A DNA stretch of 38,611 bases. Source: Deltaproteobacteria bacterium (GTDB lineage Bacteria > Myxococcota_A > UBA796 > SXON01). Under the pieces are notes generated by a model. The model was not told the origin of the DNA and searched no databases. It worked only from the letters and a program-made list of their open reading frames with translations. The stretch covers positions 1 to 38,611 of the forward strand of contig CANKTH010000042.1 of assembly GCA_947486185.1 (NCBI GenBank), given 5' to 3'. The position numbers were made by a program, and so were the translations under genes. Positions 17,075 through 25,634 of the stretch are shown here, one piece after another (position 1 is the first letter of the stretch; each line of letters starts with the position of its first letter).

Positions 17075-18145
17075 ATGAATCGGCCCACCTCCGCCCGCGG
17101 CGACCACGCCGATCACCACCACGCCGATCACCACCACGCGGGCCATTCAGGTCACGACCACGCCGATCACCACCACCCCGATCAGCCCGGTCACGACCAC
17201 GCCGGCCACGGTGCCCCCGTCCCGCCGGGCCCCACCCACGAGGCGCATGACGGGCACGATCACGCCCATCGCCTGACGCTCAGCGGCCCTAGCGCCGAAC
17301 GACGCCTTGTGGGGGTGCTCGCCCTGGTCTTGTCCTACGTCGGCTTGGAGGCCGCCGGAGGCTACTTCGCAGGGTCATTGGCGTTGATGGCCGATGCTGG
17401 CCACATGTTCTCCGACGCCGTCTCGTTGATGCTCGCGCTCGTCGCGCTGCGTGTCGGACGTCGAGCCGCCAGCCCCCAGCGGACCTTTGGCTTTCATCGT
17501 GCAGAAGTCCTCGCAGCTGCGGCCAACGCGAGCTTGTTGCTGGTGGTGGCGGTAAGCATCCTCTGGGAGGCCGCCGGCCGCTGGGGCGCGCCCCCACCGG
17601 TCAACGCGCCGGTGACGATACTGATCGCGAGCGGGGGTCTCGCCGTCAACCTCCTCAGCTTGTGGATGCTCGGAAACCCTGGCGAAAGCCTGAACATGCG
17701 TGGAGCATGGCTCCACGTGATGTCGGACACCTTGGGGTCCGTGGGGGTCATCGTCGCGGGGCTCCTGTCGTTCAGCTTCGGATGGACACGGGCCGACGCC
17801 GTCGCCTCCGCGCTGATCGCGGTGTTGATCGTGCGCTCTTCGTGGCGCCTTCTGGTCGAGGCGGTCGATGTGCTGATGGAGGCCGCGCCCCGCCATATCG
17901 ACGTCGCGGCCGTGAGGCAGGCCCTGCTCGGGGCGGACGGGGTCCTGGGCGTGCACGACCTGCACGTCTGGACGCTCTCGCCGGGTGTGGTGGCGATGAG
18001 CGGGCATGTCGTCCCGAGAGAAGGCTGCTTCAGTCCGACACTCGTCCCCGAGCTCGCCGCGCTGCTGCTCGCCCGTTTCGGAATCTCCCACGTCACGATA
18101 CAGATCGAGAGTCCCCTGTGTGTCGGCGCCGATCTCCATCCGTGA
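17075..18145 (+). CDS. Cation diffusion facilitator (zinc/cobalt/cadmium exporter) with a long His-rich N-terminus
   Basis: The ATG at 17075 follows AGGAG with good spacing. Residues 9-66 hold about 21 His in units like ADHHHADHHH and GHDHAGHG, a cytoplasmic metal-gathering arm. Six membrane helices follow from about residue 78. The transport site is intact: LMADAGHMFSDAVSL in TM2 (HxxxD) and WLHVMSDTLGSVGV in TM5 (HxxxD). The C-terminal ferredoxin-like domain (GVHDLHVWTLSPG) is the usual dimerising metal sensor of CzcD/ZitB-type exporters. These proteins export Zn2+ and related ions in exchange for protons. The His arm is longer than in many relatives. The gene lies 43 nt after the recombinase and 24 nt before the FAD monooxygenase. 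Confidence 0.92.
   Translation: MNRPTSARGDHADHHHADHHHAGHSGHDHADHHHPDQPGHDHAGHGAPVPPGPTHEAHDGHDHAHRLTLSGPSAERRLVGVLALVLSYVGLEAAGGYFAGSLALMADAGHMFSDAVSLMLALVALRVGRRAASPQRTFGFHRAEVLAAAANASLLLVVAVSILWEAAGRWGAPPPVNAPVTILIASGGLAVNLLSLWMLGNPGESLNMRGAWLHVMSDTLGSVGVIVAGLLSFSFGWTRADAVASALIAVLIVRSSWRLLVEAVDVLMEAAPRHIDVAAVRQALLGADGVLGVHDLHVWTLSPGVVAMSGHVVPREGCFSPTLVPELAALLLARFGISHVTIQIESPLCVGADLHP
17102..17215 (+). repeat. Short direct repeats encoding the His-rich arm of the CDF exporter
   Basis: The 14-mer CACGCCGATCACCA recurs three times in this stretch, and related GACCACGCC copies add further His/Asp/Ala units. Such repeats allow expansion or contraction of the metal-binding arm by slippage or recombination. 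Confidence 0.6.
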
Positions 18146-18169
18146 GCTCGCGCACGAGGAGCGTCAACT

Positions 18170-19678
18170 GTGCCTGAGCGTTTAGCGGTGTCGGAGCACG
18201 TCGACGTGCTGGTCGTCGGCGCCGGGCCGACCGGGTTGTTCCTGGCTAATGAGCTGGTACGTCGTGGTCTTCAGGTGCGGATCATCGATTGCGCGGCGGA
18301 ACCCTCTCGGCTCTCCCGTGCGATCGTCGTGCACGCCCGAACGCTGGAGGTCCTCGCGGAGAGTGACCTCGCCGACCCGCTGATCGCGCGAGGCCTCCCG
18401 CTCGCGGGGCTCTGCCTCCGGGCCGGGAGCGAGCTCCTGATGGAAACACGGTTTGACAAGCTCCCAAGTGCTTTTCCCTTCGTGCTCTCGGTCTCTCAGG
18501 CGGACACGGAGGCCGTGCTCACGGAACGCCTTCAGAGCGCGGGGGTGGAGGTCGAACGAGCCACCCAGCTCGACCACTTTCGTCAACATGGAACGGGTGT
18601 ATCCGCCGTGGTCGATGGGCCCGCCGGCCGCGAGCTCCTTCGCGCAGCCTGGATGGTCGGCTGCGATGGTGCACACAGCGCGGTGCGGCACGGCATGAAC
18701 CTGGCCTTTGAGGGCCAGAGCTACGAAGAGCACCTGGTCCTCGCCGACGTGGCGCTCGAGCTCCAGTCCGCGGATGTGCCGCGGATCCAGACCTGGCTCG
18801 CCCCCGACGGCATCTGCGCGCTTTTCCCGCTCATCGGCGGTAGGACGAGGATCATCGCCACGGCGCCCGCCGGCCTGTCGGAGGATCCGACCCTGGACGA
18901 CATCCAGACGCTCGTAGACCAACGGACCAACCTGCGCGTCACGCTCAGCCAGATGAGCTGGCTTTCTCGGTTTCGTATCCATTGCCGGCAGGTCTCGACC
19001 TACCAGGATGATCGGGTGCTGTTGGCGGGAGACGCCGCCCACATCCACAGTCCGGTAGGGGGGCAGGGGATGAACACCGGACTGCAGGACGCACACAACC
19101 TGGCCTGGAAGCTGGTGATGGTCCATGGCGGCGCGGCGCGCCTCGCGCTCCTCTCCACCTACACCGAAGAGCGGCACCGAATCGGCGCCGAAGTGCTCCA
19201 CGACACCGACGTGGCCACGCGAATCCTGGGGCTCAAACACCCGGTCGCCCGGGCGCTTCGCGACCAGGCTGTGTCACTGCTCTCGAGCTTCACCCTCCTG
19301 CGTGAACGGGTGACCCGCCAGCTCGCCGAGCTCGACGTCAGCTACGACGGAGGGCCGCTCACTTTTGGCGACGGGAGCTATGGGGTGGGCGCCCGGATCC
19401 CCGACGGCCCTCCCCACGCCGCTGCCCAGTTCACCCTGCTGGTACCGCACCCCGAACACGCCCCCCACACCGAGCTCCTGCCCGGGCACCTGGCCTCCGG
19501 ACCGTGGGCCCCGCTGTTTGTCGGCATCTACGAGCGCTATTCCGACACCGTCGTGCTACGCGCGGGCGGGGTCGGCGACCGGGCGAGTCTGATCCGCCCC
19601 GACGGCTACCTCGCAGCCTCGTTTACGAGCGATGAAGCCCAGTCCTTCCTGATCTGGTTGGCGCGCTGGTTACGCTGA
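18170..19678 (+). CDS. FAD-dependent aromatic-hydroxylase-type monooxygenase
   Basis: The 502-residue protein from GTG 18170 (GAGGAG eight nt upstream) has the three class A flavin-hydroxylase motifs: GAGPTG (17-22) binding ADP, DG at 166-167 in GCDGAHSAVR, and GD at 287-288 in LLAGDAAHIHSPVGGQGMNT. The C-terminal 100 residues (GARIPDGP, LIRPDGYLA) form the thioredoxin-like domain found in PheA/TfdB phenol hydroxylases and polyketide hydroxylases such as RdmE. These enzymes insert one oxygen atom into aromatic or polyketide substrates using NAD(P)H. No biosynthetic cluster surrounds it, so the substrate is unknown. It converges with the kinase-HDOD gene, leaving 37 nt between stops. Confidence 0.85.
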   Translation: MPERLAVSEHVDVLVVGAGPTGLFLANELVRRGLQVRIIDCAAEPSRLSRAIVVHARTLEVLAESDLADPLIARGLPLAGLCLRAGSELLMETRFDKLPSAFPFVLSVSQADTEAVLTERLQSAGVEVERATQLDHFRQHGTGVSAVVDGPAGRELLRAAWMVGCDGAHSAVRHGMNLAFEGQSYEEHLVLADVALELQSADVPRIQTWLAPDGICALFPLIGGRTRIIATAPAGLSEDPTLDDIQTLVDQRTNLRVTLSQMSWLSRFRIHCRQVSTYQDDRVLLAGDAAHIHSPVGGQGMNTGLQDAHNLAWKLVMVHGGAARLALLSTYTEERHRIGAEVLHDTDVATRILGLKHPVARALRDQAVSLLSSFTLLRERVTRQLAELDVSYDGGPLTFGDGSYGVGARIPDGPPHAAAQFTLLVPHPEHAPHTELLPGHLASGPWAPLFVGIYERYSDTVVLRAGGVGDRASLIRPDGYLAASFTSDEAQSFLIWLARWLR

Positions 19679-19715
19679 CGCGCTCACACCACCGCAGGAG
19701 CCGCCGCGGGGGGTC

Positions 19716-22034
19716 TCAGCTTCTCGCCGGCAGGTCTGGCACCCGGCCCCAAGCGGCGTCCGCGTCACGCAGCGCCCTCTGGGCCACGTCGGTCGGATAA
19801 CCGAGCGCGCGCAACGCGCCATAACCTTCATAGGTCCTACCTTGTCGGGCCGCCCACGCCTCGTGGGCTGCGATGCTGGAGGCGCGTGTCGCGCGCGCGA
19901 CGTCTTTGAACTCGGGCGGCGCGGTCGCGGGAGCGGGGGCAAAGCCGATGCCCGCGGCGACGGCCGGCCCGAGCTCCCACGCCTCCGCCACCAGGACGCC
20001 AATGCTGGGATAGAGACGATCCGCGACGTAACTGACAAAATCCGGAGACGCGGTATCATCCTTGCCGCGGCCGACGCCGCATCGATACACCACGAGCTTT
20101 CCGAGCGCGTGCAGCATCGCGGGCAGGTACACGTCCCCGTTACGATGAAAGACGTGGCTCACCTCGGCGGCGACGATCGACACCGCCCGAAGCTGATCGG
20201 CCTTGGACTGGTACTGGCGCACCCGAAACACGGCGCTGTTCATCGACGCAGCCATGCCGATCTCCCAGAGTCGGCGTTGGCCAATACGAATGATCGCCTC
20301 ATCCAGGCTCGTGGCGCCATGACCACCCGCCGCAACGCTCCGCCCCTCCCGCCAGACCCGCTGCACCAGCCCGGGTTCCTGGCGGATGACCTCCACCACC
20401 TTCGCCCGGGGAGGATCACCGGAGCGTAGCAAGCGGTCCAGGCGGAGAGCCCCATCCGGGAAGAGCGGAAAATCAAGTTTTGGTGATACACAACTCTGAA
20501 TGACCCGATCGAGGAAGCGCCAATCATTGCGGCTCGGGGCGTCTTCGCGGAGCACATAGAGTCGGTCGACGAGCCGAGTGCGGGTGGGGCCCAGGTCGGA
20601 GTCCACCAGCGGCTCGGCGCCCTCCCACGGCGGCAAGGTATCGAACGGAATACCAGTCGGAGGCGCATCATCCTCAACCGGCCGAGCAATGGGCCGTGCA
20701 ACCGCGCTCGAGCCCGGCTCGACGACCACCGGGGTCGGCCCGCGTGGCCACTGGCCGGTGGGCATAGTCGACTCGTCGGTCCCCGGGAGCCCACCTCGGC
20801 CCTGGAGGTAGGCCATGAGCCGCCGCCACCAGTTGGCGTGCTGGATCTGGCTCGGCGTCTCGACCTGCGCCTGCACGGACAGGATCGAGGGGCCAGGAGT
20901 GAGCGTTGGACCGCAGTCATCAATGAGCTGCCCCGACGGAGCGCGCGCGGGACTGGGCGGCCGTCCCGGCCGCGTGTTCGCCGGGATCGACAGGGTGTTC
21001 ACCGGCTTGTCCCCGATACAACTCCGGAGGTCCGCCGCCAGCGACCGCACATCGGGGTACCGTTCCTCCGGCGCCTTCGCGAGGCAACGCCGGACCACGA
21101 ACTCGAGCTCAGGCGCGACGACGACCCCCGGAGCAGCCCGGAAGAAGGCGGGGATGGGCTCCTCGAGGTGCGCGATCATCGTCGCGGTGGCATTGGCGCC
21201 ATGAAAGGGGAAAATCCCGGTCAGACACCGAAAAAGAATGACGCCCAGCGCATAGATGTCCGTTCGACAATCCACCTCCTGGTTCCCGCGGATCTGCTCG
21301 GGCGACATACAATGCGGCGAACCGACCACCACGCCGTCGCGGGTCAGGGACTGGTCGAACTCCTGGACCTTCACGAGCCCGAAATCGACGACCTTCACGA
21401 CCTCGGTGCCCTCGGCATCCTCGGTGATCAGGAGGTTGGACGTCTTCAAATCGCGGTGAATCACGCCTTGTTTGTGCGCGTAGTAGAGCGCCGCGCACAC
21501 CTGAAGCATGAGCCGGACGGTGCGGAGCGGGTTCATCGGGCCCGCTTGAGTGAGATCGGTGAGGCGTGGCCCGCTCACCAGCTCCATCGCGAGGTAGCAC
21601 GAGCCGTCCCGCAGCTCCCCGAAGTCGTAGCAGGTCACGATGTTCGGGTGGTTCATCGCCGCCAGCGTGCGCGCCTCCAGGCGAAACCGCTCCCGAAAGT
21701 TTTCGCTGTCGTCCTCGGGAGGCGGCGCGAGCACCTTGAGCGCCACCCGGCGTTCGAGGCCGAGCTCAATCGCCTGATGCACGACGGCCATGCCGCCACG
21801 CGCGATCAGCCGCTCGATCTTGTACCGGCCGGCGACGATTCGCCCGTTCCACGAACGAGGCTCCGCGGGCGCACCCGGGTCTGCCTGCTCCAAGGACAAG
21901 TCCGCAGAAGAGGGCGCAACGTCGAGCTCATGGATCTCGTCCGGCGGGGCGGCGGTCGCCGTCGCCGCCAATGAGGGCACGGCAGCAGCCTCTGCCGGGA
22001 TGGCGGGATCGGGCGTAGGGTCCTTCGAGGTCAA
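19716..22034 (-). CDS. Ser/Thr protein kinase fused to a C-terminal HDOD domain
   Basis: The 772-residue protein begins at TTG 22034 after GAGGAG. Residues 1-60 are an Ala/Pro-rich lead. Residues 70-340 form an active-looking kinase: Gly loop ARGGMAVV (78-85, missing one usual Gly), K100 in VALKVL, HRDLKTSN (193-200), DFG (217-219), SPE (244-246). A roughly 150-residue Pro/Thr-rich linker without a membrane helix follows. Residues from about 505 to 745 match the HDOD domain: FPLFPDGALRLDRLL, VIRQEPGLVQRVW, TSLDEAIIRIGQRRLWEIG and HALGKLVVY, where the HD metal pair is replaced, as is usual for HDOD. HDOD modules act in bacterial signalling scaffolds, so the protein is probably a cytoplasmic kinase with a partner- or nucleotide-sensing output domain. 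The fusion is uncommon. Confidence 0.85.
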   Translation of the reverse strand: MTSKDPTPDPAIPAEAAAVPSLAATATAAPPDEIHELDVAPSSADLSLEQADPGAPAEPRSWNGRIVAGRYKIERLIARGGMAVVHQAIELGLERRVALKVLAPPPEDDSENFRERFRLEARTLAAMNHPNIVTCYDFGELRDGSCYLAMELVSGPRLTDLTQAGPMNPLRTVRLMLQVCAALYYAHKQGVIHRDLKTSNLLITEDAEGTEVVKVVDFGLVKVQEFDQSLTRDGVVVGSPHCMSPEQIRGNQEVDCRTDIYALGVILFRCLTGIFPFHGANATATMIAHLEEPIPAFFRAAPGVVVAPELEFVVRRCLAKAPEERYPDVRSLAADLRSCIGDKPVNTLSIPANTRPGRPPSPARAPSGQLIDDCGPTLTPGPSILSVQAQVETPSQIQHANWWRRLMAYLQGRGGLPGTDESTMPTGQWPRGPTPVVVEPGSSAVARPIARPVEDDAPPTGIPFDTLPPWEGAEPLVDSDLGPTRTRLVDRLYVLREDAPSRNDWRFLDRVIQSCVSPKLDFPLFPDGALRLDRLLRSGDPPRAKVVEVIRQEPGLVQRVWREGRSVAAGGHGATSLDEAIIRIGQRRLWEIGMAASMNSAVFRVRQYQSKADQLRAVSIVAAEVSHVFHRNGDVYLPAMLHALGKLVVYRCGVGRGKDDTASPDFVSYVADRLYPSIGVLVAEAWELGPAVAAGIGFAPAPATAPPEFKDVARATRASSIAAHEAWAARQGRTYEGYGALRALGYPTDVAQRALRDADAAWGRVPDLPARS

Positions 22035-22108
22035 GCGCTCCTCAGCAGAGCTCCGGCTCTAACCCGTCCAGGGTACCATCCCGACCCGCTACGGGCCACA
22101 GGCCTCGG

Positions 22109-25100
22109 CTACGCATCTGGCGTCCTGCCACCCGGCGCCGGGGCGCGGCGTCGGCGCGCCAGCAAGGGAAGTAGGAGTAAGCTCCAGAATCCAACGTCCA
22201 ACGCCTGGCCACACCCGCAGCCCCCTCCCCCCGTGTACGCGTAGGTGACTTTGGGGCTCGGACCCGTGTCCAGGTTGGGGTCCGACTCGGGCGTGGGAGG
22301 AGACTCCACCACGCGATCATCGGTCGGATCAAGATAATTTGGGATGGAATCCGAATCTTCGTCCCCGGTCCCCTCGTCGGCGTCCAGCTCGCCGTCCGCG
22401 TCTGCGTCAGAATCGACGTGGTTGGGTGTGCCGTCACCGTCAGCGTCCGGATCGGCCTCACCGTCACCATCGGCGTCCCCGGTGACCTCGATCGCCGTCG
22501 GGATGCCGTCGTCGTCATCATCGTCGTCCTCGGCGTCCTGCAGGCCATCCCCATCGTGATCGACGGTGCCCTCCACCGCGTCCGCCAGACCGTCCGCATC
22601 AGAGTCCAGATCGAGGTGATCCGGGGTCGCGTCGCCGTCGGAATCGTCCGGGCTCGACCCAGGAATCTCTGGGTCGTACACGCCTATCTCCGCCTCCGTC
22701 GGGATGCCGTCGCCGTCGTCGTCAACGTCGTTCCAGTCGGCGACCCCGTCACCATCGCTGTCGGCGGGGGCGTCGACATCCGGGACCTCGTAGCCGTCGA
22801 GCAGCCCGTCGCCGTCCGTGTCGGGATCGCCGGGATCCGACCCGACTCGCCCCTCTTCCGCGTCGGTCAGCCCGTCGCCGTCGCGGTCATCGTCCTCGAT
22901 CGCGCCATCGCAGTCATTGTCGATCCCATCCGGGAGCTCGGGCGCTCCCGGGTAGACCGTCGGGTCGGCGTCGTCGCAGTCGTCTCCGCCCCAGATCTCC
23001 GCGTCGTCGCCGTCATCGTCCGCATCAAAGTCCGAGCCGCCCGAGCAATCCTGATCGACCCCGTCGTACCAGATCTCGGTGGCGTCGGGGTGGATCGCGG
23101 CCGAGGCGTCGTCGCAATCGTCGCCGCCCGCGTCGACGGCGGCATAGCCGTCTCCGTCGGCATCATCGCCGCCGTCGGCGCAGTCCGAGTCGATCAGGTC
23201 CTTCGGATCATCGGGGGCGCCCGGCCAGGTGTCGGGGTTGGCGTCGTCGCAGTCGTCCCCGCCGAAGCTCGCCGAATCAAATCCGTCCCCGTCGGCGTCG
23301 TAGTCGGATCCGCCCGAACAGTCTGCGTCGATCCCGTCGTACCAGGTCTCCGAGACGTCCGGGGCGACGAGCGGATCGGTGTCGTCACAGTCGTCCGCAA
23401 GCGGCGCGCCGTCCCCGTCCTGGTCCTGGTCGTCGCCGTCACAGTCCTGATCGACGCCGTCGTACCAGAGCTCCTCGGCCGAGGGCGACACGCTGGCATC
23501 GCTGTCGTCGCAGTCGAGCCCCAGTTCGTGTCCGTCACCGTCCTGGTCGGCGTCGTTCCCGTCGCAATCCTGGTCCACCCCGTCATACCAGAGCTCTTCG
23601 GCCGACGGCGACACCGTTGTTTCCGTGTCGTCACAGTCGTCGACATAGCTGACCCCGTCGCCGTCCTGATCGCTGTCGTTGCCGTCGCAGTCCTGATCGA
23701 CACCGTCGTACCAGACCTCCGTCTCGCCCGGTGCGACGTTGATATCGGTATCGTCGCAGTCCTCGCCCACCGCGACCCCATCGCCATCCTGGTCGTCGTC
23801 GCCGCCCACGCAGTCCTGGTCCACGCCGTCGTACCAGATCTCGGTCGCCCCGGGTCGAACGGCGGCGTCCTCGTCATCACAGTCGTCGATCCTCAAAAAA
23901 CCGTCCGCGTCCTGGTCGTCGTCACGCCCGTCGCAGTCCTGATCGACGCCGTCGTACCAGACCTCTACGCCGGCGACGTTCGCCGTTGGGTCGTTGTCAT
24001 CGCAGTCATCACCACCGTAAGCCACCGCGTCGAAGCCGTCGGCGTCGGCGTCGAAGTCGGAGCCGCCCGAACAGTCACCGTCACTCCCGTCGTACCAGAT
24101 CTCGGTCGCACCCGGCGAGACCGTCGCATTCGAATCGTCACAATCGGCGCCACCCGACAGGACGCTGTCGTAACCGTCTCCGTCGGCGTCGTTGTCCAAC
24201 CCGGAGCAGTCCTGGTCGATGCCGTCCGACGGCACGTCCGGGGCGCCAACGTAGACCGTCGGATCCCCGTCGTTACAGTCAGTCCCACCGTGGCTCGCAC
24301 TGTCAAAACCATCGTTGTCGGCATCAAAATCGGAGCCCAAGTCGCAGGCCTGATCGACCCCGTCGTACCACACCTCACCCGCCCCCGGGTAGGCCGCGGG
24401 GTCTCTCTCGTCACAATCCTCCGCGACCGGGCTGCCATCTTCGTCCTGGTCATCGTCGTTGCCGTCGCAGTCCTGATCGACACCGTCGTACCAAATCTCG
24501 GTGCCCAGCGGATTGGCGCTCGCGTCGGTATCGTCGCAGTCATTGGTGATGGCGAAGCCGTCGCCATCGACGTCGTCAAGGTCCCCGCCCAGACAGTCCT
24601 GGTCGACGCCGTCGTACGCCGTCTCGGGCGCCCCCGGGTAGACCGTCGCCTGAGTGTCGTCGCAGTCGGCGGCGTAGAGAAAGCCGTCGCCATCCTGGTC
24701 GTCGTCGCGACCATCACAGTCCTGGTCGGTTCCGTCGTACCAGACCTCCGTCGCGCCCGGGGAAATCGTAGCATTGGAATCGTCACAGTCGTCGCCGCCC
24801 ACCTCAGAGGCGGCGTAGCCGTCACTGTCTCGGTCCGTACCCCATACCGCGGTGCCCGAAAAGGCCACGGCGATCGCCTCCCCATAAGCCTGCGCCGAGC
24901 CGGTCAGCGTCGCCGTGACCGTGTGGGTCCCCGCCGCGAGCACCTGATCATTGAGGGAGGAAGGGGAGTAGCCACGGGCAATGTACCAGGCACAGCACGT
25001 GCGCCCCGAGCCCGAGAGCGCCAGTGGCGTGCTCCACCAAGCCGCTCCGTCCACCGCGAGGCTCAGCTGGGTTAGCCGAACCTCGCATCCCCCGTGTTGG

Positions 25101-25294
25101 CCCTGCACCGCCACCACAAAGCCGGTGAGATCGACGAGCGACGTGCTGGGCAGGGTGAAGGTCGCACTGCTGGTCGCGGTGAGCGCCTCAACGGTGGAGC
25201 AGTTCGCGTCTGAGGTGCCCGCGACGATGTTCGCGCCCGTCAGGGTGGTGGTCGTGGTGGTCGCGAACGCTGACCCGATCAGAAGAAGGTACAA
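22109..25294 (-). CDS. Large surface repeat protein: MopE-like DCDD repeats, thrombospondin type 3 repeats and a MYXO-CTERM-like tail
   Basis: A TTG at 25294, preceded by GGGAG with a 5-nt spacer, yields a short leader (YLLLIGSAFA) and about 1061 residues; an upstream GTG/ATG near 25387 is less likely. A Thr-rich beta domain of about 150 residues is followed by about 15 repeats of 35-40 residues built on WYDGVDQDCDGNDDDQDGDG and DCDDxDxxVxPGAxEI. A TSP3 region (DRDGDGLTDAEEG, DTDGDGLLDGYEV, and so on) binds Ca2+ in known families. The end (GGGGCGCGQ, a hydrophobic span, then ARRRRAP) resembles the MYXO-CTERM sorting signal, where a Cys after Gly is processed and the protein is sent to the surface. 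MopE relatives bind copper or calcium. It is 74 nt upstream of the kinase gene on the same strand. Confidence 0.88.
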   Translation of the reverse strand: MYLLLIGSAFATTTTTTLTGANIVAGTSDANCSTVEALTATSSATFTLPSTSLVDLTGFVVAVQGQHGGCEVRLTQLSLAVDGAAWWSTPLALSGSGRTCCAWYIARGYSPSSLNDQVLAAGTHTVTATLTGSAQAYGEAIAVAFSGTAVWGTDRDSDGYAASEVGGDDCDDSNATISPGATEVWYDGTDQDCDGRDDDQDGDGFLYAADCDDTQATVYPGAPETAYDGVDQDCLGGDLDDVDGDGFAITNDCDDTDASANPLGTEIWYDGVDQDCDGNDDDQDEDGSPVAEDCDERDPAAYPGAGEVWYDGVDQACDLGSDFDADNDGFDSASHGGTDCNDGDPTVYVGAPDVPSDGIDQDCSGLDNDADGDGYDSVLSGGADCDDSNATVSPGATEIWYDGSDGDCSGGSDFDADADGFDAVAYGGDDCDDNDPTANVAGVEVWYDGVDQDCDGRDDDQDADGFLRIDDCDDEDAAVRPGATEIWYDGVDQDCVGGDDDQDGDGVAVGEDCDDTDINVAPGETEVWYDGVDQDCDGNDSDQDGDGVSYVDDCDDTETTVSPSAEELWYDGVDQDCDGNDADQDGDGHELGLDCDDSDASVSPSAEELWYDGVDQDCDGDDQDQDGDGAPLADDCDDTDPLVAPDVSETWYDGIDADCSGGSDYDADGDGFDSASFGGDDCDDANPDTWPGAPDDPKDLIDSDCADGGDDADGDGYAAVDAGGDDCDDASAAIHPDATEIWYDGVDQDCSGGSDFDADDDGDDAEIWGGDDCDDADPTVYPGAPELPDGIDNDCDGAIEDDDRDGDGLTDAEEGRVGSDPGDPDTDGDGLLDGYEVPDVDAPADSDGDGVADWNDVDDDGDGIPTEAEIGVYDPEIPGSSPDDSDGDATPDHLDLDSDADGLADAVEGTVDHDGDGLQDAEDDDDDDDGIPTAIEVTGDADGDGEADPDADGDGTPNHVDSDADADGELDADEGTGDEDSDSIPNYLDPTDDRVVESPPTPESDPNLDTGPSPKVTYAYTGGGGCGCGQALDVGFWSLLLLPLLARRRRAPAPGGRTPDA
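22890..24815 (-). repeat. Tandem array of ~15 coding repeats (period about 105-120 bp) in the large repeat protein
   Basis: Copies of a block reading GTCGCAGTCCTGATCGA (plus strand) followed by CCGTCGTACCAGA recur at regular 105-120 bp steps, each encoding one DQDCDG/WYDG unit. The copies are diverged rather than identical, with several near-identical in the middle (about 23440-24000), suggesting duplication or gene conversion. This is a protein repeat, not a CRISPR array, since spacers are themselves coding and repetitive. Confidence 0.85.
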
Positions 25295-25634
25295 CGAAGC
25301 TCCCTCGACGGCGCTGAAACCGCACCATCGCCGAAGCCTAACAGCTCCCGCGTGCGCCGGTATTCCCGCGTCAGACACGTTCACCAAACGTCCGATCCCC
25401 GTCGGCGCGCTTGTCGCCCCGTCGGACTCGACTTACGACGGCAGACCTCCGCACGGATGTGGGGATAGGCCCATGTTCCGTCGTACGCTTGTCTCTCCTT
25501 TGGGTATTGCGTATGCTCGCGCACCCAGGGTGCCCCCACGTCCCCTCCTGTACGCTGATGGGTTGTGACGAACCGCCTCATCTCCTCCGTCGCCCGGCCC
25601 GGGCACCGCGGCGCATCACGCCTGCAGCGCAACG
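25295..25634. other. 340-nt intergenic region between divergent genes
   Basis: This region separates the minus-strand repeat protein (start 25294) from the plus-strand PilZ-like/methyltransferase gene (start 25635). No convincing gene or RNA fold was found in it. It holds a candidate plus-strand promoter at 25489-25517. The segment from about 25400 to 25480 is moderately structured but I could not assign it to a known riboswitch class. Confidence 0.5.
25489..25517 (+). promoter_or_regulatory. Candidate sigma-70-like promoter for the PilZ-like/methyltransferase - cyclase operon
   Basis: TTGTCT (25489-25494) and TATGCT (25512-25517) are separated by exactly 17 nt. Each matches the consensus at four of six positions. 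The predicted start near 25524 would give a leader of about 110 nt before the ATG at 25635. Confidence 0.35.

Noticed and set aside
22890..24815. Regular repeats that could suggest a CRISPR array
   Set aside because: Intervening segments are themselves repetitive and in frame, with no cas genes; they are protein-coding repeats.
22418..25075. 885-codon open frame on the plus strand opposite the large repeat protein
   Set aside because: It is rich in Val/Ile/Arg with no recognisable domain, and its repeats mirror the DCDD codons of the minus-strand gene, so it is an antisense by-product of codon bias.
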